Assembly (NCBI RefSeq): GCF_005406125.1
Contig: NZ_BIXZ01000001.1
Coordinates: 186,001 to 250,000 of the forward strand
Length of the DNA: 64,000 bases
Reading direction: 5' to 3'
DNA from: Haloarcula mannanilytica
Lineage (GTDB): Archaea > Halobacteriota > Halobacteria > Halobacteriales > Haloarculaceae
Within the stretch, counting starts at the first letter, position 1. The number at the start of each line of letters is the position of its first letter. Below the pieces are notes generated by a model that saw only the letters and a list, made by a program, of their open reading frames with translations, did no database searches and was not told the origin of the DNA. A program made the position numbers and the translations under genes. This document shows, piece by piece, positions 47,411 through 55,343 of this stretch.

Positions 47411-48370
47411 TCAGTAGTGCCACGGCACGTCGTCGAAGTCCGGCTTGCGGCCTTCGTTGAACGCGTCCCGTCCCTCCTGGGCCTCGTCGGTCATGTACGC
47501 CAGCCGCGTCGCCTCGCCGGCAAACACCTGCTGGCCGACCATGCCATCTGAGTCGAGATTGAACGCGTATTTCAGCATCCGCATCGCCGTCGGCGACTTC
47601 TCGTTCATCCGCTCAGCCCACTCGATGGCGGTGTCCTCTAGATCCTCGTGGGGCACGACCTCGTTGACCATCCCCATGTCGGCGGCTTCCGCGGCGTCAT
47701 AGGTCTTCCCGAGGAAGAACACTTCGCGGGCCTTCTTCTGGCCGACCTGTCGCGCGAGATACGCCGAGCCGAAGCCGCCGTCGAAACTCCCCACGTCGGG
47801 GTCCGTCTGGAGGAACTTCGCGTGCTCCTCGCTGGCGAGCGTGAGGTCACAGACGACGTGCAGCGAGTGGCCGCCGCCGACGGCCCACCCCGGCACGACG
47901 GCGACGACGGGCTTGGGGATGTGTCGTATCTGGCGCTGGACTTCGAGGATGTGCAGGCGGCCGACGTTCTCGGGGGCATCGTCGGCCACACCGTCACTTT
48001 CGTCCGCGGCTCGCGGCTCGCTCTGCTCCCCGCTCGCCGTGTCCGAGTCGCGGGGCGACTCGCTGTACTCGTACCCGCTCTCGCCCCGAATGCTCTGGTC
48101 CCCGCCGGAGCAGAACGCCCAGCCGCCGTCTTTCGGCGACGGCCCGTTCCCAGTCAGGATGACACAGCCCACGTCGGTCTGTCGCTTGGCGTGGTCAAGC
48201 GCCGTTGCGAGTTCGTCGACCGTCTCCGGCCGGAAGGCGTTGCGCTTCTCCGGCCGGTCGAAGGCGATGCGGACCGCGCCCGTGTCAGTCGAGCGGTGAT
48301 AGGTGATGTCGGTGAAGTCGAACCGGTCGATGGCAGTCCATCGCTCCGGGTCGAATAGCTCAGAGACCAT
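47411..48370 (-). CDS. menB: 1,4-dihydroxy-2-naphthoyl-CoA synthase MenB
   Basis: MenB, a crotonase-family enzyme, closes the naphthoate ring of OSB-CoA. It starts MVSELFDPERWTAIDRFDFT and has 319 residues. The family marks are DRPEKRNAFRPETVDELATA, the oxyanion hole CSGGDQSIRGESGY, GWAVGGGHSLHVVCDLTLAS, DPDVGSFDGGFGSAYLARQV with the catalytic Asp, and the C-terminal GRKPDFDDVPWHY. An acidic haloarchaeal insert of about 35 residues (SPRDSDTASGEQSEPRAADE) follows the oxyanion loop. It is minus-strand, convergent with the winged-helix gene, separate from menACE. Confidence 0.94.
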   Translation of the reverse strand: MVSELFDPERWTAIDRFDFTDITYHRSTDTGAVRIAFDRPEKRNAFRPETVDELATALDHAKRQTDVGCVILTGNGPSPKDGGWAFCSGGDQSIRGESGYEYSESPRDSDTASGEQSEPRAADESDGVADDAPENVGRLHILEVQRQIRHIPKPVVAVVPGWAVGGGHSLHVVCDLTLASEEHAKFLQTDPDVGSFDGGFGSAYLARQVGQKKAREVFFLGKTYDAAEAADMGMVNEVVPHEDLEDTAIEWAERMNEKSPTAMRMLKYAFNLDSDGMVGQQVFAGEATRLAYMTDEAQEGRDAFNEGRKPDFDDVPWHY

Positions 48371-48448
48371 ACCGTGGCTCGGGACGGCCCTCGCAAAAAG
48401 ATTCCTCGTACGCGCTCACTTCAGAGCAAACGCTTTGGTGACGCGCAC

Positions 48449-48772
48449 ATGAACCGACTAGCGATGCCCTCCACTCAGACCCGCCGCGCGGCGAAGGCGG
48501 CTCTCGCGGTTCTCTCGGTCGCTATCGTGCTGTACAGTCTGATTATCATCCAGCAGGTTCTCCTGGGAATTCTCGTCGGCGTGGTTCCCTGGATTCTCTA
48601 CCTGTTCTTGCGCCTGCTCTGGGCGTTAGAGCGTATCGCGACGGCAATGGAACAGCGTGCGGAGGTGGACCGACGGCAGGCACGGCCGCCTGTCGGCGAA
48701 GATAGCCACACAGGCGAACACCAGCGGCCCCGCAGCGACGCAGGGGAGGAGGCGTCGAGTCGGAGTGAGTGA
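48449..48772 (+). CDS. Small membrane protein
   Basis: The ATG at 48449 (MNRLAMPSTQTRRAAKAALA; a second ATG is five codons in) gives 107 residues. The first half has two adjacent hydrophobic helices (about 18-34, ALAVLSVAIVLYSLIIIQQ, and 35-58, VLLGILVGVVPWILYLFLRL) and the second half is charged and disordered (AEVDRRQARPPVGEDSHTGE). Both termini are probably cytoplasmic. It is divergent from menB and just upstream of the DnaJ-like membrane protein, with which it might form a unit. Function unknown. Confidence 0.6.
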   Translation: MNRLAMPSTQTRRAAKAALAVLSVAIVLYSLIIIQQVLLGILVGVVPWILYLFLRLLWALERIATAMEQRAEVDRRQARPPVGEDSHTGEHQRPRSDAGEEASSRSE

Positions 48773-48826
48773 GGACGGACGGTCGAACAGCGCCGGAACG
48801 GCTTGGAAACGGGTGCTACCCCCGGC

Positions 48827-49774
48827 ATGACAGAGACCTTCTACGATGTACTGGGCGTTTCAACCGACGCCTCGACGGCGGCAATCGAGGCGGCCTATCG
48901 AGAGCAACTGAAGGAGACCCATCCCGACGTAAGCGATTCGGCCGACGCCGGCAAGGCCACACAGCGGCTCATCGAGGCCCGCGACGTGCTCACCGACGAG
49001 GACGAACGGGCGCGATACGACCGGCTGGGACACGAGGCGTATGTCGCTGGCGAGACCAACGGAGCCGACGGCGGCAGCGACGTGGCTGAAGCGGCCCGGC
49101 GGGCGGGCTACGGGTCTGAATCGGCGACGGACCGGACCAAATCGAACGCTGACAAGCACACATCACGGACCAGTACCCGAGAGCGGGCACGGCGTGAGCG
49201 GGCCGCCAGAGACCGCGTCAAGGAGGACCGAAACGAGCACTCAACTGCCGACACCGGCGAGGGACAAACGGACGAACCGTCGGATGGGAAGACAGATGAG
49301 ACAGCCGCCACAGCGGCGACCGACGACGCCTGGGACCCCGGCACGACGGCGACGAGTGGCTTCAGCGGGTCCGGTGGCAGCGGCACGGCTTGGAGTTCGT
49401 CGTCTGCGTACGCCGTCCGCCAGACCGACACCGTCGGCCGCGGCTCGCTTCTGGAGAAGCCAACCGGTCGGGAGCTGACCCTGTTTGCCATCACCTTCGC
49501 CCTCTACCCGGTGATGCTGTTCAGCGCCTTGCTCCCGGCGTTCCCGCTGTGGGTCAACGCGACAATCGGACTTTGTACCCTCTTCATGGTCGGCTACCTC
49601 CAGTCCGAGCCCACAATTGCGATCATGGTGTTCGGAAGCTGGAGCCTGACGACGACGGTGGTGTTGGTCACGCTGAACATCAGCGCGTTCTCGCTCGTCG
49701 GTGCGCTCGCGCTGTCGGGGACGTGGCTCCCGTTCGGGTTCTCGCTGTTGACGGCATCAGTACTCCGACTCTGA
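48827..49774 (+). CDS. Membrane-anchored J-domain protein
   Basis: The start MTETFYDVLGVSTDASTAAI (ATG 48827) opens a J-domain (residues 1-66) with helix II-III motif HPD in LKETHPDVSDSADAGK; this would stimulate Hsp70 (DnaK). It is followed by a Ser/Thr/Asp-rich disordered linker (about 75-215) and four transmembrane helices at the C-terminus (about 223-315: ELTLFAITFALYPVMLFSAL; LWVNATIGLCTLFMVGYL; IAIMVFGSWSLTTTVVLVTL; FSLVGALALSGTWLPFGFSL). It lacks the Gly/Phe and zinc regions of DnaJ. It may recruit DnaK to the membrane. Located beside the small membrane protein and convergent with menD. Confidence 0.88.
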   Translation: MTETFYDVLGVSTDASTAAIEAAYREQLKETHPDVSDSADAGKATQRLIEARDVLTDEDERARYDRLGHEAYVAGETNGADGGSDVAEAARRAGYGSESATDRTKSNADKHTSRTSTRERARRERAARDRVKEDRNEHSTADTGEGQTDEPSDGKTDETAATAATDDAWDPGTTATSGFSGSGGSGTAWSSSSAYAVRQTDTVGRGSLLEKPTGRELTLFAITFALYPVMLFSALLPAFPLWVNATIGLCTLFMVGYLQSEPTIAIMVFGSWSLTTTVVLVTLNISAFSLVGALALSGTWLPFGFSLLTASVLRL

Positions 49775-49784
49775 AAGCCGAAAA

Positions 49785-51563
49785 TCAGTCTTCATCGAGG
49801 GCCGCAGCGACCTGTTCGGACAGTCGCTCCCGGACTGCGTGGCTGTCGCCAGCGTCGAATTGGACCTCAATGACCTGCGTTCCATCTGTCTGGACCGACT
49901 CGCCGAACCGCTCGCGGAACTGCCGGCGGCCGGTCGCCCGCTCGAACTCCAGCGCGTAGAGGGCCTCCGTCGGTTCGAAATCGAGGCCGTGTGGCGTCCG
50001 GAACTGGTCCTCGAAGGTGGGGTGGTCCTCGATAGGGAGCATGTGGAAGATGCCGCCGCCGTCGTTGTTAACGAGGACGACCGTCGCGTCCACGGCACAG
50101 CGACCGAGCGCGAGCAGCCCGTTCATGTCGTGGTAGTACGCCAGGTCGCCGGTGACGAGCACGAGCGGGTCCGCCGTCGCGCTGCCGGCCCCCAGCGCCG
50201 TCGAGGTGATCCCGTCGATACCGCTGGCCCCGCGGTTGCCCAGCACGGTCAGGTCGGCGTCGCGTGGCCGGCCGAAGCGGTCCATGTCCCGTATCGGCAT
50301 GCTGTTCGAGACGAACACCGTCGCCGGGTCCGGGGCCAACGCCGCCACGTCCGCGAGGACGCCCCCTTCCCAATAGGTCTCTGTGAGAGTATTGTCGACG
50401 GTGTCCCAGTGGACGCGCTCCGCCCTGGCGAACTGCTCGCGCCATGCTGCCTTGACACCACCCACGGTCTCTGCTGCAAGCGCGTCTGCGGTCGCGTCAG
50501 GGTCGGCAACGAGCAGGTCCGTCGCCGTGAACTCCGCCTCCGGCCAGCCGCCGGTCGGGTCGACGACGAACTGCCGGCAATCGGCGTCCCGGAGATACTG
50601 CCGGAGCGGCTTCGAGGTCGGTGACGCGCCGAAGCGGACGACGACATCGGGGTCGCCCCACCGCTTGACGCCGTCGCTTCCGAGATAGCCGTCGTAGCCG
50701 CCACAGACCGGCACGTCGAGGCGGTCGACGTGCGGGCCGAACCGCAGGTCAGAGAGCGGGTCCGCAAGCACCGGGAAGCCGGTCGCCGACGCCAGCCGGG
50801 TCAGCGAGTCAGCGCTGAGTCCGGTATCGGCCGGCCCGGCGACGATGAGGCCCCGTTCGGCGGACCGAAGTACGTCTTGAACGCGGCGGACCGTCCGCTC
50901 GTCCGGCGAAGTGACACCCTCGCTCGTCGTGACGAACGGGCCGTCCCGGCCGGTTTCGGCCGCGTCGTCGCCGCTCGCCCAGTCCGTCGGCACGCCCGCC
51001 GGGTCGTTGTCGGCCACCGGCGTCGGTTCCAGCGGCTTCCGGAACCGACAGTTCAGGTGAACCGGGCCGGGGTCGGCTCCGGTACTCTTTGCGAGTGCGC
51101 GGGCCGCCGTGGTCCGCAACATTCGCATCTTCCGGGGTTCGGCCTCGGGTTCAGGCATGTCCCGATACCAGCGGACGGCGTCGCCGTACAGCTTCTCCTG
51201 GTCGACGGTCTGGTTCGCCCCGCTGTCGATGAGTTCGGGCGGCCGGTCCGCCGTCAGCAAGAGCAGCGGGACGCCCGACTGATTCGCTTCGATGACCGCC
51301 GGGTGGTAGTTCGCCGCAGCGGTGCCGGAGGTACAGACCAGCGGCGTGGGCTCGCCGGTCCGGCGGGCGCGTCCCAGCGCGAAGAAGGCCGCCGACCGCT
51401 CATCGAGGTGGGAGAACACGTCGATGTCGGGGTGCTCGGCGAAGGCCACGGTCAGCGGCGTCGAGCGGCTCCCTGGCGAGAGACACACCGCCTCAACACC
51501 GCCCGCGACGAGTTCGGACACGAGCGTCTCCGCCCACAGCGTGTTGACGTTCGGAGCGGTCAT
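49785..51563 (-). CDS. menD: SEPHCHC synthase MenD
   Basis: MenD is the ThDP enzyme joining 2-oxoglutarate to isochorismate. From ATG 51563 (MTAPNVNTLWAETLVSELVA) it has 592 residues. N-terminal PYR domain: EAVCLSPGSRSTPLTVAFAE, HLDERSAAFFALGRA with Glu of ThDP activation, and LTADRPPELIDSGANQTVDQ. C-terminal PP domain: GDLAYYHDMNGLLALGR and VVLVNNDGGGIFHMLPI (GD...NN metal motif). The preceding menF stop overlaps by 4 nt. Together with menF it forms a minus-strand operon. Confidence 0.95.
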   Translation of the reverse strand: MTAPNVNTLWAETLVSELVAGGVEAVCLSPGSRSTPLTVAFAEHPDIDVFSHLDERSAAFFALGRARRTGEPTPLVCTSGTAAANYHPAVIEANQSGVPLLLLTADRPPELIDSGANQTVDQEKLYGDAVRWYRDMPEPEAEPRKMRMLRTTAARALAKSTGADPGPVHLNCRFRKPLEPTPVADNDPAGVPTDWASGDDAAETGRDGPFVTTSEGVTSPDERTVRRVQDVLRSAERGLIVAGPADTGLSADSLTRLASATGFPVLADPLSDLRFGPHVDRLDVPVCGGYDGYLGSDGVKRWGDPDVVVRFGASPTSKPLRQYLRDADCRQFVVDPTGGWPEAEFTATDLLVADPDATADALAAETVGGVKAAWREQFARAERVHWDTVDNTLTETYWEGGVLADVAALAPDPATVFVSNSMPIRDMDRFGRPRDADLTVLGNRGASGIDGITSTALGAGSATADPLVLVTGDLAYYHDMNGLLALGRCAVDATVVLVNNDGGGIFHMLPIEDHPTFEDQFRTPHGLDFEPTEALYALEFERATGRRQFRERFGESVQTDGTQVIEVQFDAGDSHAVRERLSEQVAAALDED

Positions 51564-52897
51564 TCTAGCTCGTCGAGTATCGGCCGGTATTTGAGCTGGA
51601 CCTCGTCCCACTCGCGGTCGGGGTCGCTGTCCGCGACGATGCCCGCGCCCGCAAACAGGGTCGCCTCTCGCTCCGTGGCGACGGCCGAGCGAAGGCCCAC
51701 GGCGAAGGTCCCGTTGCCGGCGGCGTCGACCCAGCCGATGGGGGCGGCGTACCAGCCGCGGTCAAACGCCTCCGTCTCGCGGATGGTCCGCAGCGCCGCG
51801 TCCGGTGGCAGCCCGCCCACAGCGGGCGTCGGGTGCAGCGCCTCGACCAGCGAAAGGACGTGCTCGTCGTCGTCGAGTTCGGCCGTTATCGACGTGCGGA
51901 GGTGCTGGACCGTGGCGAGCCGGCGGATGGTCCGGTCGCCGATGCGGACCGTCGAGGCAAACGGTTCGAGCTGGTCCCGTATCGCGTCAGCGACGAGCTT
52001 GTGCTCGTGGCGGTCCTTCTCGCTCTCTAAGAGTTCGGCGGCGAGCCACTCGTCCTCGGCGGGCGTGTCGCCCCGCCCCGTCGAGCCGGCCAGGGCCTCT
52101 GTGCGGACGGTTCGCCCGCGGACCGAGACCAGCCGCTCCGGCGTCGCGCCGAAGAAGGTGCCGCCGGACTCCGGCGACAGCATGAAGCGATAACAGTCCG
52201 GGTACGTCCGGGAGAGTCGCGCCATCACGTCGGGAACTGACAGGTCCGCCTCCAGCGCGACTTTCAGGCTCTGTGCGAGGACGACCTTCTGGAGGTCGCC
52301 GCGGTCGACGCCGGAGATGGCGGCCGATACCTGCTCGCGCCAGCCGTCCCGTGTCGGCGTTCGCTCCCGGTGTGAGATTCCCGGCGGTGGCCCAGGTTCA
52401 CGCTCGGAGTGGTCGGCCAGCCTGTCCCGCCATTCGTCGAGCAGTGCCTCCGCCTCCGCGGCGGCCTCGGGTCCCGTCGCGGTCGCCGTGAGCCAGGCGT
52501 CGTCGTCCCTGACGGTGACCTGTATCTCGGGGAGGAAAAACGCCGCGCCGGGAAACCCGTCCCATGGGGAGTCGCCCCCCTCGTGGCTCCCGTTGTGGAA
52601 GGCGAACCCGCCGAACGCTCGCGGTCGGGCGACGCTCGGGAGACGGTCGGGGACCGAACAGTCCTCGAACAGCGCTTCGACCGCCGCTTGCACGTCGCCG
52701 AACCGCGACTGCCCGCCGGCAGTCACGGTCGCCGCGCTCCCGCGGGCCGCGATTGACTCTGTACCGGCCGCCCAGAAGAACCGGGGGCGGGCGTCCGTTT
52801 CGAGGACCGCCCGCACCGGTGCGTCGTCGAGGCGACACCCGCGTGCGACGACCGTTGTCTCACCAACCGTCGTCCCGTCACCACGCAGTGGTTCCAT
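51560..52897 (-). CDS. menF: Isochorismate synthase MenF
   Basis: MenF converts chorismate to isochorismate at the entry of menaquinone synthesis. I prefer the ATG at 52897 (MEPLRGDGTTVGETTVVARG) over the GTG eight codons upstream; with it the protein has 445 residues. The chorismate-binding domain shows VDRGDLQKVVLAQSLKVAL with the catalytic Lys, FFGATPERLVSVRGRTVRTE, ALAGSTGRG, SEKDRHEHKLVADAIRDQLE, VQHLRTSITAEL, LHPTPAVGGLP, and GWYAAPIGWVDAAGNG. The N-terminal 150 residues form the usual swivel region. It overlaps menD by 4 nt, in front of it. Confidence 0.93.
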   Translation of the reverse strand: MEPLRGDGTTVGETTVVARGCRLDDAPVRAVLETDARPRFFWAAGTESIAARGSAATVTAGGQSRFGDVQAAVEALFEDCSVPDRLPSVARPRAFGGFAFHNGSHEGGDSPWDGFPGAAFFLPEIQVTVRDDDAWLTATATGPEAAAEAEALLDEWRDRLADHSEREPGPPPGISHRERTPTRDGWREQVSAAISGVDRGDLQKVVLAQSLKVALEADLSVPDVMARLSRTYPDCYRFMLSPESGGTFFGATPERLVSVRGRTVRTEALAGSTGRGDTPAEDEWLAAELLESEKDRHEHKLVADAIRDQLEPFASTVRIGDRTIRRLATVQHLRTSITAELDDDEHVLSLVEALHPTPAVGGLPPDAALRTIRETEAFDRGWYAAPIGWVDAAGNGTFAVGLRSAVATEREATLFAGAGIVADSDPDREWDEVQLKYRPILDELE

Positions 52898-53116
52898 CAG
52901 CCATGCCTTAGGATTGCGCACCTTTGAGCCTAACTATACGCTCGATTCCGGACGACGGCCGCAGTCGCGTTTTCGACAGCGCTCGACCGACGCAGACCGT
53001 TGTTCGGGGTCGCTCCCGGGCATTTATCTTCAAGGAAATTAATCTCTCTCTTCGCGAATTTCGTCTCTGCGTTCTACAATTGTAATTCTGCAATCTACGA
53101 ACACACCCCCGTCAGG

Positions 53117-53124
53117 TTTAAATA
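53117..53124 (+). promoter_or_regulatory. TATA box upstream of the ribbon-helix-helix gene
   Basis: TTTAAATA at 53117-53124 lies 29-36 bases before the ATG at 53153, the textbook spacing for a haloarchaeal promoter giving a transcript that begins at or very near the start codon. The rest of the 255-base gap (52898-53152) contains no gene or clear structure. Confidence 0.6.
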
Positions 53125-53152
53125 GGGCATAGTCGAAGCCCCCTATGTTGCG

Positions 53153-53368
53153 ATGCCTAAGGTAGAGATCAATATCCCGGAACACCTGGAGATGCAGATC
53201 GCGCAGCTCGTCGAGAAAGGCGAGTTCCTCAACCGAGAGGAAGCAATCGAAGACCTCCTATCGACCGGGCTCAAGGCGTACAAAACCTCCGGACCACAGG
53301 ACGAAGACGAGGAGCCAGGGTTCGAAGAAGACGGCATGATGGGTCACGACGACGAGTACGTCTTCTGA
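53153..53368 (+). CDS. Ribbon-helix-helix (CopG-like) DNA-binding protein
   Basis: The 71-residue protein starts MPKVEINIPEHLEMQIAQLV, the beta ribbon followed by two helices typical of the RHH fold (EFLNREEAIEDLLSTGLKAY). The C-terminus has a stretch of Glu/Asp/Gly (PQDEDEEPGFEEDGMMGHDD) ending EYVF that is conserved in haloarchaeal versions (DUF7120-like). RHH dimers bind palindromic DNA as repressors or activators. It is a distinct type from the CdrS cell-division RHH proteins as I know them. A UPF0058 gene follows in the same direction, 71 bases away, and may be part of its unit. Confidence 0.85.
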   Translation: MPKVEINIPEHLEMQIAQLVEKGEFLNREEAIEDLLSTGLKAYKTSGPQDEDEEPGFEEDGMMGHDDEYVF

Positions 53369-53439
53369 AAATACAGGCGTGAGAGTCTGGTATCCCTTCT
53401 CAAGCAATTCTTATGGATGTGCCGCCACGTACTATAGCC

Positions 53440-53721
53440 ATGCACAAAGACGAGCTTCTCGAACTTCACGAGCAGATGGTGACGATTATGGAGTACTTCC
53501 GCGATGACATGGACTCGGTCGATCCCGAGCTGTTTGACGCCTACCAGGAACTCGACGTACGCCCCTCGGACGTACACAAATCAAAGAGCGAGCACAAACA
53601 CGCCGTGTTCGTGCTCGGGAACTCGCTGGCGACGGCGATGAGCGAAGACGAGTTCTCGGACGCGGGCCGGGTCAGCAAGCGGATGCAGGAACTGGCCGAG
53701 GACGCCGAGCGGAAACTGTAA
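53440..53721 (+). CDS. UPF0058 family protein
   Basis: The ATG at 53440 (MHKDELLELHEQMVTIMEYF) gives 93 residues, matching UPF0058: HEQMVTIMEYFRDDMDSVDP, then PSDVHKSKSEHKHAVFVLGN. The His residues in EH and SEHKHAV could form a metal site. The fold is a small helical bundle. The role is unknown; the gene is a steady neighbour of RHH proteins in haloarchaea as far as I recall. The nine codons in frame upstream lack conserved content. Confidence 0.88.
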   Translation: MHKDELLELHEQMVTIMEYFRDDMDSVDPELFDAYQELDVRPSDVHKSKSEHKHAVFVLGNSLATAMSEDEFSDAGRVSKRMQELAEDAERKL

Positions 53722-53774
53722 CCGCGACGCCGACTCTCTCTCGTCTTTACTGCAGCCGTTCTTTCTTCCCGTCG

Positions 53775-54290
53775 TTATTCCGTCTTGCCGTCGAGTTCGG
53801 TGAACAGCTCCGGGTTCGTTCGGAACTTCAGGACGTTGTGGACGACTGAGTTCCGGACGTTCTGGATCACGTCGCCGTGTTCCTTGTAGAACTCGTGTAT
53901 CCAGCGCGACTCGGCTTTCCGGCTCGTGAACATCATCACTGACTTCCACTGATATTCGCCGTCAGAGAGGAAGTAAAACAGCGTGTGCCGGTCGTCGCGG
54001 ATGGACACCATCGCGTCGTGCCAGGAGTCCGCGAAATGTTCGGGATTGAATTTGAACTCGAACAGGGCGAAGTTGAACAGCTCCTCGTTCGGGACGATGG
54101 TCTCACGGAAGACCCCTTCGTCGCGCATCTTCCGGATCGATTCGCTGACGGTCACGTGGGACACGTCGATGTCGTACTTCGATTCCAGCAGGTCCGCGAT
54201 CTCGCGGGACGACCGCTGGGGATCCGCCGCCAGCTCACGCAAAACGTACCTGTCCCGCTCGGTGAACTCCCAGTCCGGGGTATCGGTCAT
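53775..54290 (-). CDS. Winged-helix (Lrp-like) transcriptional regulator
   Basis: The ATG at 54290 (MTDTPDWEFTERDRYVLREL) gives 171 residues. The N-terminal winged helix is at about residues 8-60 with recognition helix region SSREIADLLESKYDIDVSHV and TVSESIRKMRDEGVFRETIV, closely resembling the Lrp/AsnC DNA-binding domain. The C-terminal domain (residues 65-165, FNFALFEFKFNPEHFADSWH, DRHTLFYFLSDGEYQW) is different from the AsnC RAM domain and probably senses a ligand. It is on the same strand as and downstream of the enoyl-CoA isomerase, 150 bases apart, which may be its target. Confidence 0.8.
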   Translation of the reverse strand: MTDTPDWEFTERDRYVLRELAADPQRSSREIADLLESKYDIDVSHVTVSESIRKMRDEGVFRETIVPNEELFNFALFEFKFNPEHFADSWHDAMVSIRDDRHTLFYFLSDGEYQWKSVMMFTSRKAESRWIHEFYKEHGDVIQNVRNSVVHNVLKFRTNPELFTELDGKTE

Positions 54291-54442
54291 GCTGTGGCCT
54301 CCACAGTATCGGTGGTGCAAGCACGGCCACTCGCGCCGTCGGTGGCCGGTCGTGGTAGCGTGGGGAAAATTGTCGGTACCATCTGTCTGTTTGCTATCGC
54401 ACGGTCGCTGAATCAGTGGTGATGACGGCCACCGTAATCACT

Positions 54443-55237
54443 TTACTGGCCCCGAAAGTCCGGGTCGCGTTTCTCGACGAACGCAGTCGCGCCCTCCTCG
54501 TGGTCGTCAGTCGTGAACGCGACACCCTGGGCGGTGGCCTCGTTTTCGAGCGCCTCCTCCAGTGAACTGTCCAGGCTGCGGTTGACCAGTCGCTTGGCGT
54601 GGCCGAGTGCGACCGTCGGTCCCGAGGCGATGTCGTCGACGAGCGCCGACGCCTCCGACTCAAAGGTTTCCGCGTCGAACAGCTTTGTGAACAGCCCGAG
54701 TTCGTGGGCGGTCTCGGCGTCAAGAAGTTCACCGGTAAAGAGGAGTTCCTTGGCTTTGTTCGGGCCGACGATCCGCGGGAGGAAGTAGGACACCCCGGAG
54801 TCACTCGCCAGGCCGACCTGACGGAAGCCAAAGCCGATCTTGGCATCCGTACTCGCGACCTGTAGATCACAGGCGAGCGCGAGTCCAGCACCGGCACCGA
54901 AGGCGGGACCGTCGAGCTTCGCCACGACCGGGAGCGGACAGCTGTGGACGGTCCGAATCGCCTCGTGGAGCGACGAGACAACCAGCTCGACCCGCTCGGC
55001 AGGCGGTTGCTCGTCGTTCACCCCTTCGAGCATCGCGTCGATGTCGCCGCCGGCACAGAACGCGGGACCTGCCCCCTCCAGTACGACACACCGGGCGTCG
55101 CTGTCGGCCGCCGACTCGAACCGGTCGATGAGTGCCTCAGCCGTCGCTTTCGAGAGCGCGTTTCGCGCTTCCGGTCGATTCAACGTCACTGTGGCTACGT
55201 CCCCCGCTGTCGACACCGTCACGGTCGCGTCGTCCAT
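54443..55237 (-). CDS. Enoyl-CoA hydratase/isomerase, PaaG-like
   Basis: From ATG 55237 (MDDATVTVSTAGDVATVTLN) the 264-residue crotonase-family protein has RPEARNALSKATAEALIDRF, the oxyanion-hole FCAGGDIDAML and GPAFGAGAGLALACDLQV. The two acid residues of true hydratases (Glu144 and Glu164 of rat crotonase) appear to be replaced, but the segment VGLASDSGVSYFLPRIVG carries the Asp (DSG) used by PaaG-type isomerases. A delta3-delta2-enoyl-CoA or ring-epoxide isomerase is thus more likely than hydratase. It stands alone on the minus strand, divergent from the photolyase. Confidence 0.87.
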   Translation of the reverse strand: MDDATVTVSTAGDVATVTLNRPEARNALSKATAEALIDRFESAADSDARCVVLEGAGPAFCAGGDIDAMLEGVNDEQPPAERVELVVSSLHEAIRTVHSCPLPVVAKLDGPAFGAGAGLALACDLQVASTDAKIGFGFRQVGLASDSGVSYFLPRIVGPNKAKELLFTGELLDAETAHELGLFTKLFDAETFESEASALVDDIASGPTVALGHAKRLVNRSLDSSLEEALENEATAQGVAFTTDDHEEGATAFVEKRDPDFRGQ

Positions 55238-55343
55238 GCGTGTGCGCTCACCCGGCTGGAAGATAACAGTGGTGTTTGTCACCACTCCTCAGACCAACAT
55301 CGTTTGGCGGTACCTTTTCGCGGGACTGGGCCGTGGTACGTGT

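Noticed and set aside
53153-53368. CdrS, the cell-division regulator
   Set aside because: It is an RHH protein, but the sequence pattern and long acidic tail differ from CdrS as I know it, and no ftsZ2 gene follows.
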